Part shown: positions 47,909 to 57,345 of the stretch, piece after piece
Position numbering within the stretch: the stretch's first letter is position 1
Layout of the letters: every line of letters begins with the position of its first letter
Source of the DNA: Candidatus Spongiihabitans thiooxidans
GTDB lineage: Bacteria > Pseudomonadota > Gammaproteobacteria > Arenicellales > Poriferihabitantaceae
Assembly: GCA_001543005.1 (NCBI GenBank)
Contig: LFLB01000003.1
Span: 43,501 to 107,500 of the forward strand
Direction: 5' to 3'
Length of the DNA stretch: 64,000 nucleotides
Translations under genes and position numbers: made by a program
Notes under the pieces: generated by a model
Databases searched by the model: none
What the model saw: the letters and a program-made list of their open reading frames with translations, nothing else
Told to the model about the DNA's origin: nothing

Positions 47909-50900
47909 GTTTAACCTGCCTGATCTTTGCTGGTGTTGCATTTTTTCTCTTACTAGAAGACGATGCAACTCTATCAGTTAAGAACTCATTTACTAACTCG
48001 GCTAGTACTGCTAGTTGCAACTCACTATTCTTATGCTCACACAACACTTGCTTTAGCTTTCCTTTTACATTCTGTATGGCGATATGGTGGGATTGTTCTA
48101 TAACGACAACTTCATCAACTAATTTCCCTCCTTTTTTAAGCGATTTAAGAAAGATAACATCAAAATCGCCGTCACTCTTTATAGATCTTTTATCATGGTG
48201 TAATCGTAAAGTTTCCAAGTCCAGGATTCTCTCAGCGAAATAGCTAAGTTTCACATCGGCTTCGCCTCGGTCTGTATCGGTCCACTTTGCCGACGGCTTT
48301 TGCCCTAAAAACATCAAGATATTTTCCAGCCAATTATCATTGTCCCCAGTCGGTTTGGTCAAGCGTTTGATAAACGCTTTTAAGCCATCAACATCCACGG
48401 TGTACTGCTCTAATCCCTCATAACGACTGGATTTACGCCGTAAATCCGCAAGGGACCCATTTTTATCCATGTGAAATGCCTGCAACAACATCTTGATTTG
48501 CTGCTTAATCATATTGGGGTAAGCAGATTTTAGTTCTTGTAGGGACTCATTCAGGGCACTCGAAAAACCTTCTAAACCGGGTCGTTTCTTTTTCAATTCC
48601 TGCTCATAACCTAAGGCCTTAGGGATGCCCTCAAGCAGTAGATTCTCTGGAGATTTAGCAAGGCTGAATGCATCTCTGACTCGCTTTGCTCTATCGCTGA
48701 TTTCAACACTTTTTGTTTTTTGCGTGTATAGCTCTAATCCACCTATCCATTTCGCTAAGGGACGTGCTAGTTGAACGATAGTCAGTTGATTACCCGATGT
48801 AACAACTTTGGAATACTCTTGATATATTGATGCCCTCAATCCGGAAATTCTAAACCGCTGAAAGGTGAACTCGTCAGGCCGTTTCACAAAACGTTCTATC
48901 ATTTCCTCGGTAAAGAATGGTCGGTAACGGTGTTCCTCATATAGGGCAAGTTCATGCTGATAAACTATATACACGGCGACGTATATTATTGGCAAAATAC
49001 CTGCCTTTACTCCGTAGGGTGGGCCCATCAGTTGCTGATTTAAATTGGCCAGGGATTTTGCTTCATCTTCCGTGCTATCCAGGAATGCATCAATTCGTTG
49101 CCAAACAGAAAATAAAGTCGAATTCTCTGGAGGTACAACAAACTGCATTGTGTCCGTATTGTGAACACCCGTTGCACGTAGAATTGAACGATAGATAGCC
49201 TTCTCAGGGGGGAATTTTTCTATCCCCAGGTCAACTTTATCTTGGTGATTGAGCATCGCCGAAAGGAGTTTGTTTCTAGCTGCGTTGGCCTGAGCTGATG
49301 GCCTATCCCTGTTAATTAATTCATTATGCAACTTTGGGGCTTTGCTATACGCTTTTTTCAATATTAAAGATAAGTTTTTTTGAAAATCTCTTTTATGAAT
49401 AACAGAAAGTCGCTTGCCGCAACTAAACCAAACATTTTCTTCCGGGTTTTCCAACAAGCTTTGGAGTATTGCACTTTCTGCTTGCTCCGCTGCAGTCAGA
49501 CGGTCTTCAAATTCGCGTTTTGCAACCGGGTCACTATTAAGCTCCTGCTTTGTAATTTGCACCTGCCGCAGTGCTATCACCTCGGCTGTTGCTTCGCGCA
49601 ACTGGACACCATTCTGGCACAATCCAACCACGTCCAAATTGGAATAATTCTTCGAAACTTGCTCGTTAAATATTTTTTCGTCGTCCTGTGCTGCCGCCAA
49701 AAAGAAAATTATTCTAGGTGTATCCACTTGATCTGGTGTTTTCTTAAAAGTTTGTGCGTCAACAAATTCAGGAACAAAGTAACGTAAAGCACCACTCTCG
49801 ATTGTGTAGCGTCTAGCAACAACAGACATTAGAGCCTTCTGCTCATTGAGTGTTGTTGCCAATGAGAACTCGCCGAGGTTATTCAGTTCTTCTTCAACGG
49901 CACTCCCTAAGTCGAAATCACTGCCCGGCCAAACACGATATTCCCCACTAAACCGACGATATGTAATTGCTGATTTATCGATGAGTGCTTTGATGACACT
50001 AGACACATTGATGCCAGTTTGCACACAGGTTTCCAATATCGCTTTAGAAGGCTTCAAACCACCTTTAATGCCGATGATATTTAGAATACCTATCGTTTTA
50101 AGCAAACATATTTGCTCTTCGGGAGCATCACCTAATCGCTCCAGTGATGTAACTACTTCAGCCCAACGTCGATGCGTTGCATGGTTGCCGAGAACCGCCG
50201 GCTGATTAGTAATAAAATAGTCGTATAGATGATGTGGATAAACCCACGACTCTATGGAATCAAGACACGATAGCATATCCTGTAAGCCACACTCCTCGTG
50301 GCTACCTAGATAACTAAACAATGTTCTCTCGTTTTGCGCTACTTTCTGGCAAAGCATCGGCAGCAATATCGCGCTCACCGGGTGCAACGGATAGCAATTG
50401 CACAGTAAATCTGTGGCAGATTTTTCATCCAAAACACTAGGCACTGCCTCTTGCTTTATCAGTATTTTAACGATCTCTGATGTTTGTTTTCTAAGTTTAG
50501 CTTTTTCTCTTGTTGAAAAATGATATTCAAAAACAGCGCCAACTACTCTGAGCACTTGCTCTACTGATTCCAGAAATGGGACTTCTTCAAATCTACCCTG
50601 AATTTTTGACCATTCATTTTTTAGGTTCTCGCCTAGTCCCTTCGCGTATTGCTCAAAGGATTGATGCAACAGAACAAATAGAAAAAGTTTGCGGTCGCCC
50701 TCCGCACATGCTTTCTCTGCTAGTGCTTGCAGAAGGTAAATGTCATTAGCCCCATAATGACGCGCTTCGTATTCCAAAAATTTACCTAACTCATCTATAA
50801 CAAGAACAATGCCTTTACAGTCTGTTTTTTGTAGCGCAATCTGCAATTGATTCACTAGGTCAATAATAGCAGTAGTAGGCACGGTTCCACTGTTACATGC

Positions 50901-51377
50901 ATCTGAAAGCAGGTTAACAATTTTGGGATTCTTACCTTTTAACGTCGACCAATACTGTTCCGAAGCCTGTAATAATCCCTGTAGAATACACTTCCCCATT
51001 GCTTGTGGGGAACCGGTAATCAATACTTTGAGATAACCTTTTGTGCCTTTTGTTTCTTTAGTGAAAACTCTATACAAATCCGGTGATACTGATTTGAGAA
51101 CTTTATAAGCCGCTTTTGTGGCCGCTGTATCAGGAGACGACAGTAATTGCGACGAAAAATTTTGACTGGCAGATTTACCCACACCATAAGGTCCCACTAT
51201 TGACCACGCTCTCGGTGCTTGTTTGTTAGTGAAGCCGTTACTAATCTGGTCAAATAATTTAAGTGCTCGGGTGGTGGGAATGTAGGCTCGAATAACCTCT
51301 GTAGAATCCGCATCTCTCTCCAGATTGACCGAGCGGGTATAATGCGTTTTTATCTGTACTTTTCCCAGCATACTCAT
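47901..51377 (-). CDS. sspC: SspC, large P-loop ATPase
   Basis: An 1158-residue ATP-binding protein. Walker A is GPYGVGKS (62-69) and Walker B is VLVIDELGKFLEYE (about 192-205). The rest is helical, without other known motifs. Size, order and neighbours (DUF4007 upstream, PP-loop protein downstream) match SspC, the ATPase of single-strand phosphorothioation. It overlaps sspB by 4 bp (ATGA) and sspD by 8 bp, so the three are translated as one unit. Confidence 0.78.
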   Translation of the reverse strand: MSMLGKVQIKTHYTRSVNLERDADSTEVIRAYIPTTRALKLFDQISNGFTNKQAPRAWSIVGPYGVGKSASQNFSSQLLSSPDTAATKAAYKVLKSVSPDLYRVFTKETKGTKGYLKVLITGSPQAMGKCILQGLLQASEQYWSTLKGKNPKIVNLLSDACNSGTVPTTAIIDLVNQLQIALQKTDCKGIVLVIDELGKFLEYEARHYGANDIYLLQALAEKACAEGDRKLFLFVLLHQSFEQYAKGLGENLKNEWSKIQGRFEEVPFLESVEQVLRVVGAVFEYHFSTREKAKLRKQTSEIVKILIKQEAVPSVLDEKSATDLLCNCYPLHPVSAILLPMLCQKVAQNERTLFSYLGSHEECGLQDMLSCLDSIESWVYPHHLYDYFITNQPAVLGNHATHRRWAEVVTSLERLGDAPEEQICLLKTIGILNIIGIKGGLKPSKAILETCVQTGINVSSVIKALIDKSAITYRRFSGEYRVWPGSDFDLGSAVEEELNNLGEFSLATTLNEQKALMSVVARRYTIESGALRYFVPEFVDAQTFKKTPDQVDTPRIIFFLAAAQDDEKIFNEQVSKNYSNLDVVGLCQNGVQLREATAEVIALRQVQITKQELNSDPVAKREFEDRLTAAEQAESAILQSLLENPEENVWFSCGKRLSVIHKRDFQKNLSLILKKAYSKAPKLHNELINRDRPSAQANAARNKLLSAMLNHQDKVDLGIEKFPPEKAIYRSILRATGVHNTDTMQFVVPPENSTLFSVWQRIDAFLDSTEDEAKSLANLNQQLMGPPYGVKAGILPIIYVAVYIVYQHELALYEEHRYRPFFTEEMIERFVKRPDEFTFQRFRISGLRASIYQEYSKVVTSGNQLTIVQLARPLAKWIGGLELYTQKTKSVEISDRAKRVRDAFSLAKSPENLLLEGIPKALGYEQELKKKRPGLEGFSSALNESLQELKSAYPNMIKQQIKMLLQAFHMDKNGSLADLRRKSSRYEGLEQYTVDVDGLKAFIKRLTKPTGDNDNWLENILMFLGQKPSAKWTDTDRGEADVKLSYFAERILDLETLRLHHDKRSIKSDGDFDVIFLKSLKKGGKLVDEVVVIEQSHHIAIQNVKGKLKQVLCEHKNSELQLAVLAELVNEFLTDRVASSSSKRKNATPAKIRQVKHG

Positions 51378-52294
51378 GCCGCTTTTCTCTTTTTGATTGT
51401 TGCATAATGCTGCTTAATGAACGCTAAAGGCGCTAGTTTTTCTGATAAGTATAATTGATGCTGCCCCGCCGTATCTCTCATCTCAAAAACACCAGGAATA
51501 TAATAGACCAAGCGTTCTAATTTTGTGACCAACCCGCTTTCCGTTAGACGAAATACCGAACCGGGCGCAGGGAATTCATCGCGACTGTACATTAAATCTT
51601 CAATCGGTAACGCAACGATGCCTTTAGCTGCAAACATTTGACAGACTGCAAACCCAAGAATGCCCAAAGGTAATTGTGGGCGTGCTTGAGGAAGGGATTG
51701 ATAACTGCGGCCACCCGCCGATTGAGATACTAGTTTTAGCAATGCAAAAGGAGAATCAAGGGCATCCTCTAAAGGTGTGTGCGTATTGCCTTTTGACTGA
51801 GTGTACATTCTAGGGAGCAATAGCGCATCATTCTTTAAGGTACTAGGAGATGGCTTTTTCCTATCGTGTACCCGGTCATTCACATAATCGATCAAAGCGG
51901 TGGTCAGTTGCTGGCCGGTAAATTCTGGTTTGTGATAGCGATTAAAGAACCAAAACCATGACGTAGCCAACTCGGGATTTGTCACTAATAACCAATGCAG
52001 TAGCCAGATGGTCGCTTCGTCTTCCAAATAGGGGTCAAACCCTCTCTTGCTCAAGAGATGCTTGCCCAAATCCGTTGGCTTGCCGGTGCCGGGGTCAATC
52101 ATCTGGCAAGCCTTAAGCCAATATTTGATTGCCGCTACCATATTCTTGCCGACACCCAGCACAACCGTAGCATCCTCGGATTTAAAGATTTTAGAGTTCT
52201 TTACAACCGCCTGAAACCCTTTAGAAAGCCAGCCATAGCGGAGCGCAAAAGTCTCATGCCGCCCGAAAGCCATACTTTCTGCATTAAACTTCAT
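51374..52294 (-). CDS. sspB: SspB, DUF4007 nickase subunit
   Basis: A 306-residue protein whose opening, FGRHETFALRYGWLSKGF, is the DUF4007 signature. DUF4007 proteins next to a large ATPase and a PP-loop protein are SspB, described as the nickase that opens one DNA strand so that sulfur can be inserted. I chose ATG 52294 because GAGGGAG lies 7 nt upstream; the frame extends 15 codons further to a TTG without such a site. It is the first gene of the island operon. Confidence 0.82.
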   Translation of the reverse strand: MKFNAESMAFGRHETFALRYGWLSKGFQAVVKNSKIFKSEDATVVLGVGKNMVAAIKYWLKACQMIDPGTGKPTDLGKHLLSKRGFDPYLEDEATIWLLHWLLVTNPELATSWFWFFNRYHKPEFTGQQLTTALIDYVNDRVHDRKKPSPSTLKNDALLLPRMYTQSKGNTHTPLEDALDSPFALLKLVSQSAGGRSYQSLPQARPQLPLGILGFAVCQMFAAKGIVALPIEDLMYSRDEFPAPGSVFRLTESGLVTKLERLVYYIPGVFEMRDTAGQHQLYLSEKLAPLAFIKQHYATIKKRKAA

Positions 52295-52370
52295 TAGCAC
52301 TCCCTCTTGTACATTGTCGTCTAATGTAATCGGTGTCAATGATGATTCGTTTATTATCGTCTGTATCCAT
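52284..52370 (-). CDS. 28-codon leader ORF overlapping the sspB start
   Basis: An ORF from ATG 52370 (AAGG 9 nt upstream) encodes MDTDDNKRII..., highly charged, and stops at 52284, 10 bp inside sspB in another frame. It could be a leader that couples or limits sspB translation. It may also be chance; no homology is known to me. Confidence 0.3.
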   Translation of the reverse strand: MDTDDNKRIIIDTDYIRRQCTRGSANEV

Positions 52371-52391
52371 TTTCAGCACCTTCAGTACTAT

Positions 52392-52443
52392 ATTAACACC
52401 ATAGACTATGATACACGATTAACACCATAGACTATGATACACG
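52392..52443. repeat. Tandem 26-bp direct repeat upstream of sspB
   Basis: Two identical, abutting 26-bp units lie about 100-150 bp upstream of the sspB start. Each contains the dyad CATAG-A-CTATG. Two adjacent dyads with 26-bp spacing (2.5 turns) suggest an operator bound by a dimeric repressor, or a duplication footprint at the island edge. No regulator gene lies next to it. Confidence 0.7.
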
Positions 52444-52568
52444 CCCCGATTCGGTAGGGCCTCCCAAAAAATAAACATCTACGAGAATCTGCGGATTTAA
52501 TCAATGAGCAAAACGCGCCCTGATGAAAAAATTATATGTTCCCTCATACGAAGAAATCGCGATGAAAA

Positions 52569-55346
52569 TCACGCCGCTTCCACCTTTGCCGCGCAAAACT
52601 TGAACTCGGGGATTTTTCCGACCGGGTCCAAAGCAGGATTGGTCAGTGTGTTGGCGGCCGCTTCGGCATAGCAGAATGGAATAAAAATCATGTTGTCGGG
52701 CAAAGCGGTATCCGCTCTGGCCATTAATTCGATGGCGCCTCTTCGTGTGGAAACTCTGATTTTTGCGCCGGCCTCAACCTTCAGATTACGCAGTGCCTGA
52801 GGTGAAATCGAGGCAATCGCTTCGGGTTCAATCTGATCCAGCACTTTGGTGCGGCGGGTCATGGAGCCGGTGTGCCAGTGTTCCAGTTGTCGCCCGGTGG
52901 ACAGGATCATCGGATATTCATCGTCCGGCAATTCGTCTGGCGAAACCAGATTCACCGCAATAAGCTTTCCGCGTTGGTTGGCCGTGGGAAAACCATTTTG
53001 AAATACAATATCATTGCCCGGTTTATCCGGTGCGTCGCAAGGGTAGGTAACCGCGCTTTCCGCTGCCAGGCGATCCCAGCTAATGTTACTCAATGACGGC
53101 ATCACCCCCGTCATTTCCGCAAAAATATCTCTTGGATGGGAATAGTTCCAATCCAGATCAAGACGTTTTGCGATTTCCTGAGTAATCCACCAATCCTGGC
53201 GGGTGTCTCCGGGCAGGGCTAACGCGCTTCGACCCATCTGTACTTGGCGGTTGGTATTGGTCACCGTGCCGTCTTTTTCCGGCCATGCGGATGCCGGCAA
53301 TATGACATCCGCATAAAACGCGGTTTCGGTTAAAAACAAATCCTGGACAACCAGATGATCCAGTTTCGCCAATGCATCCCTGGCGTGTTGCACATCGGGA
53401 TCGGACATCGCCGGGTTCTCCCCCATGATGTACATCCCCGATATTTTGTCATCGTGAATGGCATCCATAATCTCTACCACGGTTAATCCGGCCTGAGGCG
53501 CCAGTTTCATACCCCAGGCATCCTCGAAGCGCGCGCGCAGATTATCCACCTCAACCAACTGATAATCAGGCAACATCATCGGAATCAAACCCGCATCCGA
53601 AGCCCCCTGCACATTATTTTGGCCGCGCAATGGATGCAGCCCGGTGCCGGGCCGACCGATCTGGCCGGTGATCAAGGAAAGCGCGATCAGGCAGCGTGCA
53701 TTGTCGGTGCCGTGAACATGCTGAGAAATTCCCATGCCCCAGAAAATAATTGACGCTTTGGCTTTTGAAAAAGTGCGGGCGACCAAGCGCAAAGTTTCTG
53801 CATCAATTCCGCAAATCGATTGCATCTTCTCTGGAGAAAAATCTGCGATATGTTTCTTTAGGTTTTCAAATCCTTCGGTATGTTGCTCGACATAACGTTG
53901 ATCGTATAGATTTTCTTCGATGATGGCGTGGAGAATTCCATTGAGCAGTGCCACATCGGTGCCGGGATTAAACTGCAACATATAGGTCGCGTGTCGTTTT
54001 AAAGCGGTGCCTCGGGGGTCCATTACGATCAATGTGCCGTGTTTCGCCGCCTGTTTAAAAAAGGTCGCCGCTACCGGGTGATTCCCTACCGGATTTGCAC
54101 CGATCACAAGCACACAATCCGCATCTTCAACTGCATTAAAGGGCGCCGATACCGCGCCCGAACCGATGCCTTCCAATAGCGCGGCGACCGATGACGCATG
54201 ACAAAGTCGGGTGCAGTGATCGACATTATTGGTGCCAAAACCAGTGCGTACCAGTTTTTGAAAAATATAGGCTTCCTCATTGGTGCATTTCGCCGAACCA
54301 AAACCCGCCAACGCGTTGCCGCCGTTGTCATGCCCATCACGGATTTTTTTCAATCCGCCAGCGGCAAAATCCAGCGCTTCGTCCCAACTCGCTTCCCGAA
54401 AATGGGACAAAGGATTGGAAGGATCGAGGTCGATATCCCCAACCTTGTTGTTTTTATCCACACGGATAAGCGGTTTGGTCAACCGATGAGGATGTTTCAC
54501 ATAGTCAAAACCGAAACGACCCTTGACGCACAGCCGGTTATGGTTGGCCGGGCCGTCGCGCCCTTGCACCGCGACGATTTCATTGTCCGCAACCTGATAG
54601 GTTATTTGACAACCCACGCCGCAATAGGGACAAACACTGTCAGTCTCAGTCAGTGGGTCAGCCAGTGAATCAATCTTGCACACGCCATTTTCGTCCACCA
54701 AAGTGGCTTCCATGAGCGCGCCCGTTGGACAGGCCTGAACACATTCGCCACAGGCCACGCAAGTGCTGGCGCCCATGGCATCATCCATATCAAAAACAAT
54801 CTTCGAATTGTGTCCCCGAAAAGCCATGCCAATAACATCATTAACCTGCACTTCACGGCAGGCGCGCACGCATAAGTTACACTGAATACAAGCATCCAGG
54901 GCAACATGCATGGCCGGATGGCTAGTGTCTGGCGGCGGTGTTTCACGGCGTGGAAATCGGCTTGCGGACACAGACAACTTATCGGCCCATTGCCAAAAAC
55001 GGGAATTTTTCTGATGCGCCAAGTCACGAATCGGTTGATCCGCCACCAATAATTCCATAACCAGAGTTTGGGCTTTCTTTGCTTTCGCGGTGTCGGTTTT
55101 TACCACCATACCCTCGGCAGGTTTGCGTAAACACGAGGCCGCCAGTACCCGTTCACCTTCGATCTCCACCATACACGCACGGCAATTGCCATCCGCCCGA
55201 TAATCCGGTTCGGGGGCATAGCAAAGATGGGGGATTTCTATCTGCTGGCGGTGCGCGACCTGCCAGATGGACTCGCCAGCGGCTGCGGTCACCGACCCGC
55301 CGTCCAGAGTGAAGGTGATGGTTTTTGGTTGTGAGGTTTTTTTCAT
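52569..55346 (-). CDS. Formate dehydrogenase catalytic alpha subunit (NAD-type)
   Basis: A 925-residue molybdo/tungsto-enzyme. Domains in order: plant-type 2Fe-2S (Cys42...C54-R-A-C57), His-Cys and two 4Fe-4S sites (CIQCNLCVRAC and CVACGECVQACPTGA, about 150-215), the bis-MGD domain opening CPYCGVGC near 242, and the catalytic residue in DHCTRLCHASS, where Cys replaces the selenocysteine of E. coli FdhF. Layout matches FdsA/Fdh1A. It oxidises formate to CO2 and passes electrons to the beta subunit. The usual fdsC (fdhD) and fdsD genes are not downstream. Confidence 0.92.
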   Translation of the reverse strand: MKKTSQPKTITFTLDGGSVTAAAGESIWQVAHRQQIEIPHLCYAPEPDYRADGNCRACMVEIEGERVLAASCLRKPAEGMVVKTDTAKAKKAQTLVMELLVADQPIRDLAHQKNSRFWQWADKLSVSASRFPRRETPPPDTSHPAMHVALDACIQCNLCVRACREVQVNDVIGMAFRGHNSKIVFDMDDAMGASTCVACGECVQACPTGALMEATLVDENGVCKIDSLADPLTETDSVCPYCGVGCQITYQVADNEIVAVQGRDGPANHNRLCVKGRFGFDYVKHPHRLTKPLIRVDKNNKVGDIDLDPSNPLSHFREASWDEALDFAAGGLKKIRDGHDNGGNALAGFGSAKCTNEEAYIFQKLVRTGFGTNNVDHCTRLCHASSVAALLEGIGSGAVSAPFNAVEDADCVLVIGANPVGNHPVAATFFKQAAKHGTLIVMDPRGTALKRHATYMLQFNPGTDVALLNGILHAIIEENLYDQRYVEQHTEGFENLKKHIADFSPEKMQSICGIDAETLRLVARTFSKAKASIIFWGMGISQHVHGTDNARCLIALSLITGQIGRPGTGLHPLRGQNNVQGASDAGLIPMMLPDYQLVEVDNLRARFEDAWGMKLAPQAGLTVVEIMDAIHDDKISGMYIMGENPAMSDPDVQHARDALAKLDHLVVQDLFLTETAFYADVILPASAWPEKDGTVTNTNRQVQMGRSALALPGDTRQDWWITQEIAKRLDLDWNYSHPRDIFAEMTGVMPSLSNISWDRLAAESAVTYPCDAPDKPGNDIVFQNGFPTANQRGKLIAVNLVSPDELPDDEYPMILSTGRQLEHWHTGSMTRRTKVLDQIEPEAIASISPQALRNLKVEAGAKIRVSTRRGAIELMARADTALPDNMIFIPFCYAEAAANTLTNPALDPVGKIPEFKFCAAKVEAA

Positions 55347-55465
55347 GCGCTATCTTTTACGGTGCAAAAATCTTCGGTGCCGACAATCTGCGCCGGCAAT
55401 TTAGTTAGTTGATTGTTCGTCGCCACCGTTCTCTTTTTCTTTTTTCGCTGAATCTTTTTCACCAT
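55343..55465 (-). CDS. 40-residue coupled ORF inside the formate dehydrogenase operon
   Basis: A small, very basic ORF between the two formate dehydrogenase subunit genes. Its ATG (55465) overlaps the beta-subunit stop as TGATG and is preceded by GGAGG at 7-8 nt; its stop overlaps the alpha-subunit ATG as ATGA. The peptide opens MVKKIQRKKKKR and has one Cys near residue 34. I do not recognise it. Coupling on both sides strongly suggests translation; it may assist cofactor loading, subunit joining, or only link translation. Confidence 0.62.
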   Translation of the reverse strand: MVKKIQRKKKKRTVATNNQLTKLPAQIVGTEDFCTVKDSA

Positions 55466-57177
55466 CACAAATCCTCCGGAAAATATTTCAGCACGCAGTT
55501 AATCGGGTTGCCGGCGGCCTGCCCCAGGCCGCAAATCGAAGCATCAGTCATTACCGTGCTCAAATCAACGAGTAATTCCACATCCCATTTTGGTTTGAGC
55601 ATGACTTTGACTGCCTTTTCCGTTCCAACCCGGCAAGGCGTGCATTGACCACAACTTTCATCCTCGAAGAAGCGCATCAAATTTAACGCCACATCCTTCA
55701 TATTATCCTGATCGCTGAATACCACCACCGCAGCAGAGCCGATAAAGCAGCCGTATTCCTGAAGGGTGCCAAAATCCAGGGGCGACTGGTCAATAGAAGC
55801 GGGTAATATTCCGCCTGAAGCACCGCCGGGCAAATAAGCCTTGAAGGTATGGCCATCAAGCATGCCATCGCAATAGTCATTGATTAAATCTTTAATGGAT
55901 ATGCCCGCCGGGGCAAGTTTGACGCCTGGGTTTTTTATTCGACCGGATACCGAATAACTACGCAAACCTTTGCAGCCATTGGTTCCGGCATTGGCAAACC
56001 ATTCCGGCCCTTTTTCAACAATGTCCCTAACCCAAAATAAAGTTTCTACGTTATTCTCAAGCGTAGGCCGACCGAACAAGCCGACCTCGGCCACATACGG
56101 CGGGCGATTACGAGGCAACCCGCGCTTACCCTCAATCGACTCAATCATTGCCGACTCTTCGCCGCAGATATAGGCCCCGGCGCCGCGTCTGATTTCGATT
56201 TCCACGTGATCAGCCAGCCCGGCCGCTTTCACCTTATCAATTTCAGTTTTAAGTAACGCAATAATCGCCGGATATTCGTCGCGCACATAGATATAGCATT
56301 TTTCGGTGGCAACCGCCCAGGCGCCAATGAGCATGCCTTCAATAAAGCGATGGGGATCAGTTTCCAGATAATAACGATCTTTAAATGTTCCCGGTTCGCC
56401 TTCGTCGGCGTTGACCGCCATCAAACGCGGGCCGTCAAAGCCGCGAACGATATTCCATTTTCGACCGGTGGGAAATCCTGCACCCCCCAATCCTTTTAAT
56501 TCTGAACGGTCCAGTTTTGCGATCAGTTCCTCGGCGCTAAGCGCCTCGGACAAACATGAGTTGAGCAATTTGTATCCACCCTCTTTAATGTAGCTTTGAT
56601 AGTCAATATAGTCAGGGGAATGTGGAGCAGTGAGGCCATTGGCAGCGGCTTCTAATAATTGCGCTTTGGTGGCGTTGCCAATATGGTTATGCCCAACTTC
56701 TGCAACCGGTGCCATTTCGCAACGTCCCATACACGGTGCGCGTAGAATTCGCACTCCCGCGGGCTTGGCGGTTTCCAGTTCCGCAATCAGTGCCTCGGCG
56801 CCGGCAAGTTGACAGGCGATACTGTCGCATACTCGAATAGTCGTGGCCGGCGGTTTCGCCTCGCCCTCCTTAACGATGTCAAAGTGTGCGTAAAATGTGG
56901 CCACCTCATAGACTTCGGTCATGGACAATTTCATGATGTCGGCCAATGCGGCCAGATGTTTGCTCGACAAGCAACCGTACTGATCCTGAATCAGGTGCAG
57001 GTACTCGATCAACATATCCCTTTGCACCGGTCGCCTACCAAACTGATGGTCAAGCAAGGCGCGAACCTGCACCAGCGCGTCGGCGTCAACCTGCCGACCT
57101 TTAGGAAGCGCACGGGATTTCTTGCGGCCACGACCGGGGTGACCGCGTTTCATCGCAACATGCTTAACAACGCTCAT
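55465..57177 (-). CDS. Formate dehydrogenase NuoE/NuoF-fused beta subunit
   Basis: A 570-residue fusion. The first 180 residues form a NuoE-like 2Fe-2S domain (CDSIAC...APCMGRCEMAP, near 118-160). The rest is NuoF-like: FMN/NADH region GLGGAGFPTGRKW (about 232-244) and GAGAYICGEESAMIES, and a 4Fe-4S site CGQCTPCR near 517. The same fusion is known in Fdh1B (about 572 residues) of Methylorubrum. It reduces NAD+ with electrons from formate. A basic N-terminal 25 residues (KRGHPGRGRKK) is variable in the family. Confidence 0.92.
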   Translation of the reverse strand: MSVVKHVAMKRGHPGRGRKKSRALPKGRQVDADALVQVRALLDHQFGRRPVQRDMLIEYLHLIQDQYGCLSSKHLAALADIMKLSMTEVYEVATFYAHFDIVKEGEAKPPATTIRVCDSIACQLAGAEALIAELETAKPAGVRILRAPCMGRCEMAPVAEVGHNHIGNATKAQLLEAAANGLTAPHSPDYIDYQSYIKEGGYKLLNSCLSEALSAEELIAKLDRSELKGLGGAGFPTGRKWNIVRGFDGPRLMAVNADEGEPGTFKDRYYLETDPHRFIEGMLIGAWAVATEKCYIYVRDEYPAIIALLKTEIDKVKAAGLADHVEIEIRRGAGAYICGEESAMIESIEGKRGLPRNRPPYVAEVGLFGRPTLENNVETLFWVRDIVEKGPEWFANAGTNGCKGLRSYSVSGRIKNPGVKLAPAGISIKDLINDYCDGMLDGHTFKAYLPGGASGGILPASIDQSPLDFGTLQEYGCFIGSAAVVVFSDQDNMKDVALNLMRFFEDESCGQCTPCRVGTEKAVKVMLKPKWDVELLVDLSTVMTDASICGLGQAAGNPINCVLKYFPEDL

Positions 57178-57345
57178 AATATTCTGGTTTCTCTGTCCTA
57201 CTCTGACTTTTGTGCCGACAAGACAATAGAACTAATCGTTCAAAAACTGATTTCGGAGGTAAATCTCCAGCAACGAATTTTATCCTGAATTCACATAACA
57301 ATTGCCATTATTTTAAGCGATTTGCGACCCCCTCTTCAGGAACGG

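Noticed and set aside
42666..52294. Reading the island as BREX, DISARM or Dnd
   Set aside because: There is no methyltransferase, PglZ, or DndB/D/E-like protein; DUF4007 with a large ATPase and a PP-loop protein points to Ssp.
52392..52443. CRISPR-like array
   Set aside because: The two 26-bp units abut without spacers and there are no cas genes.
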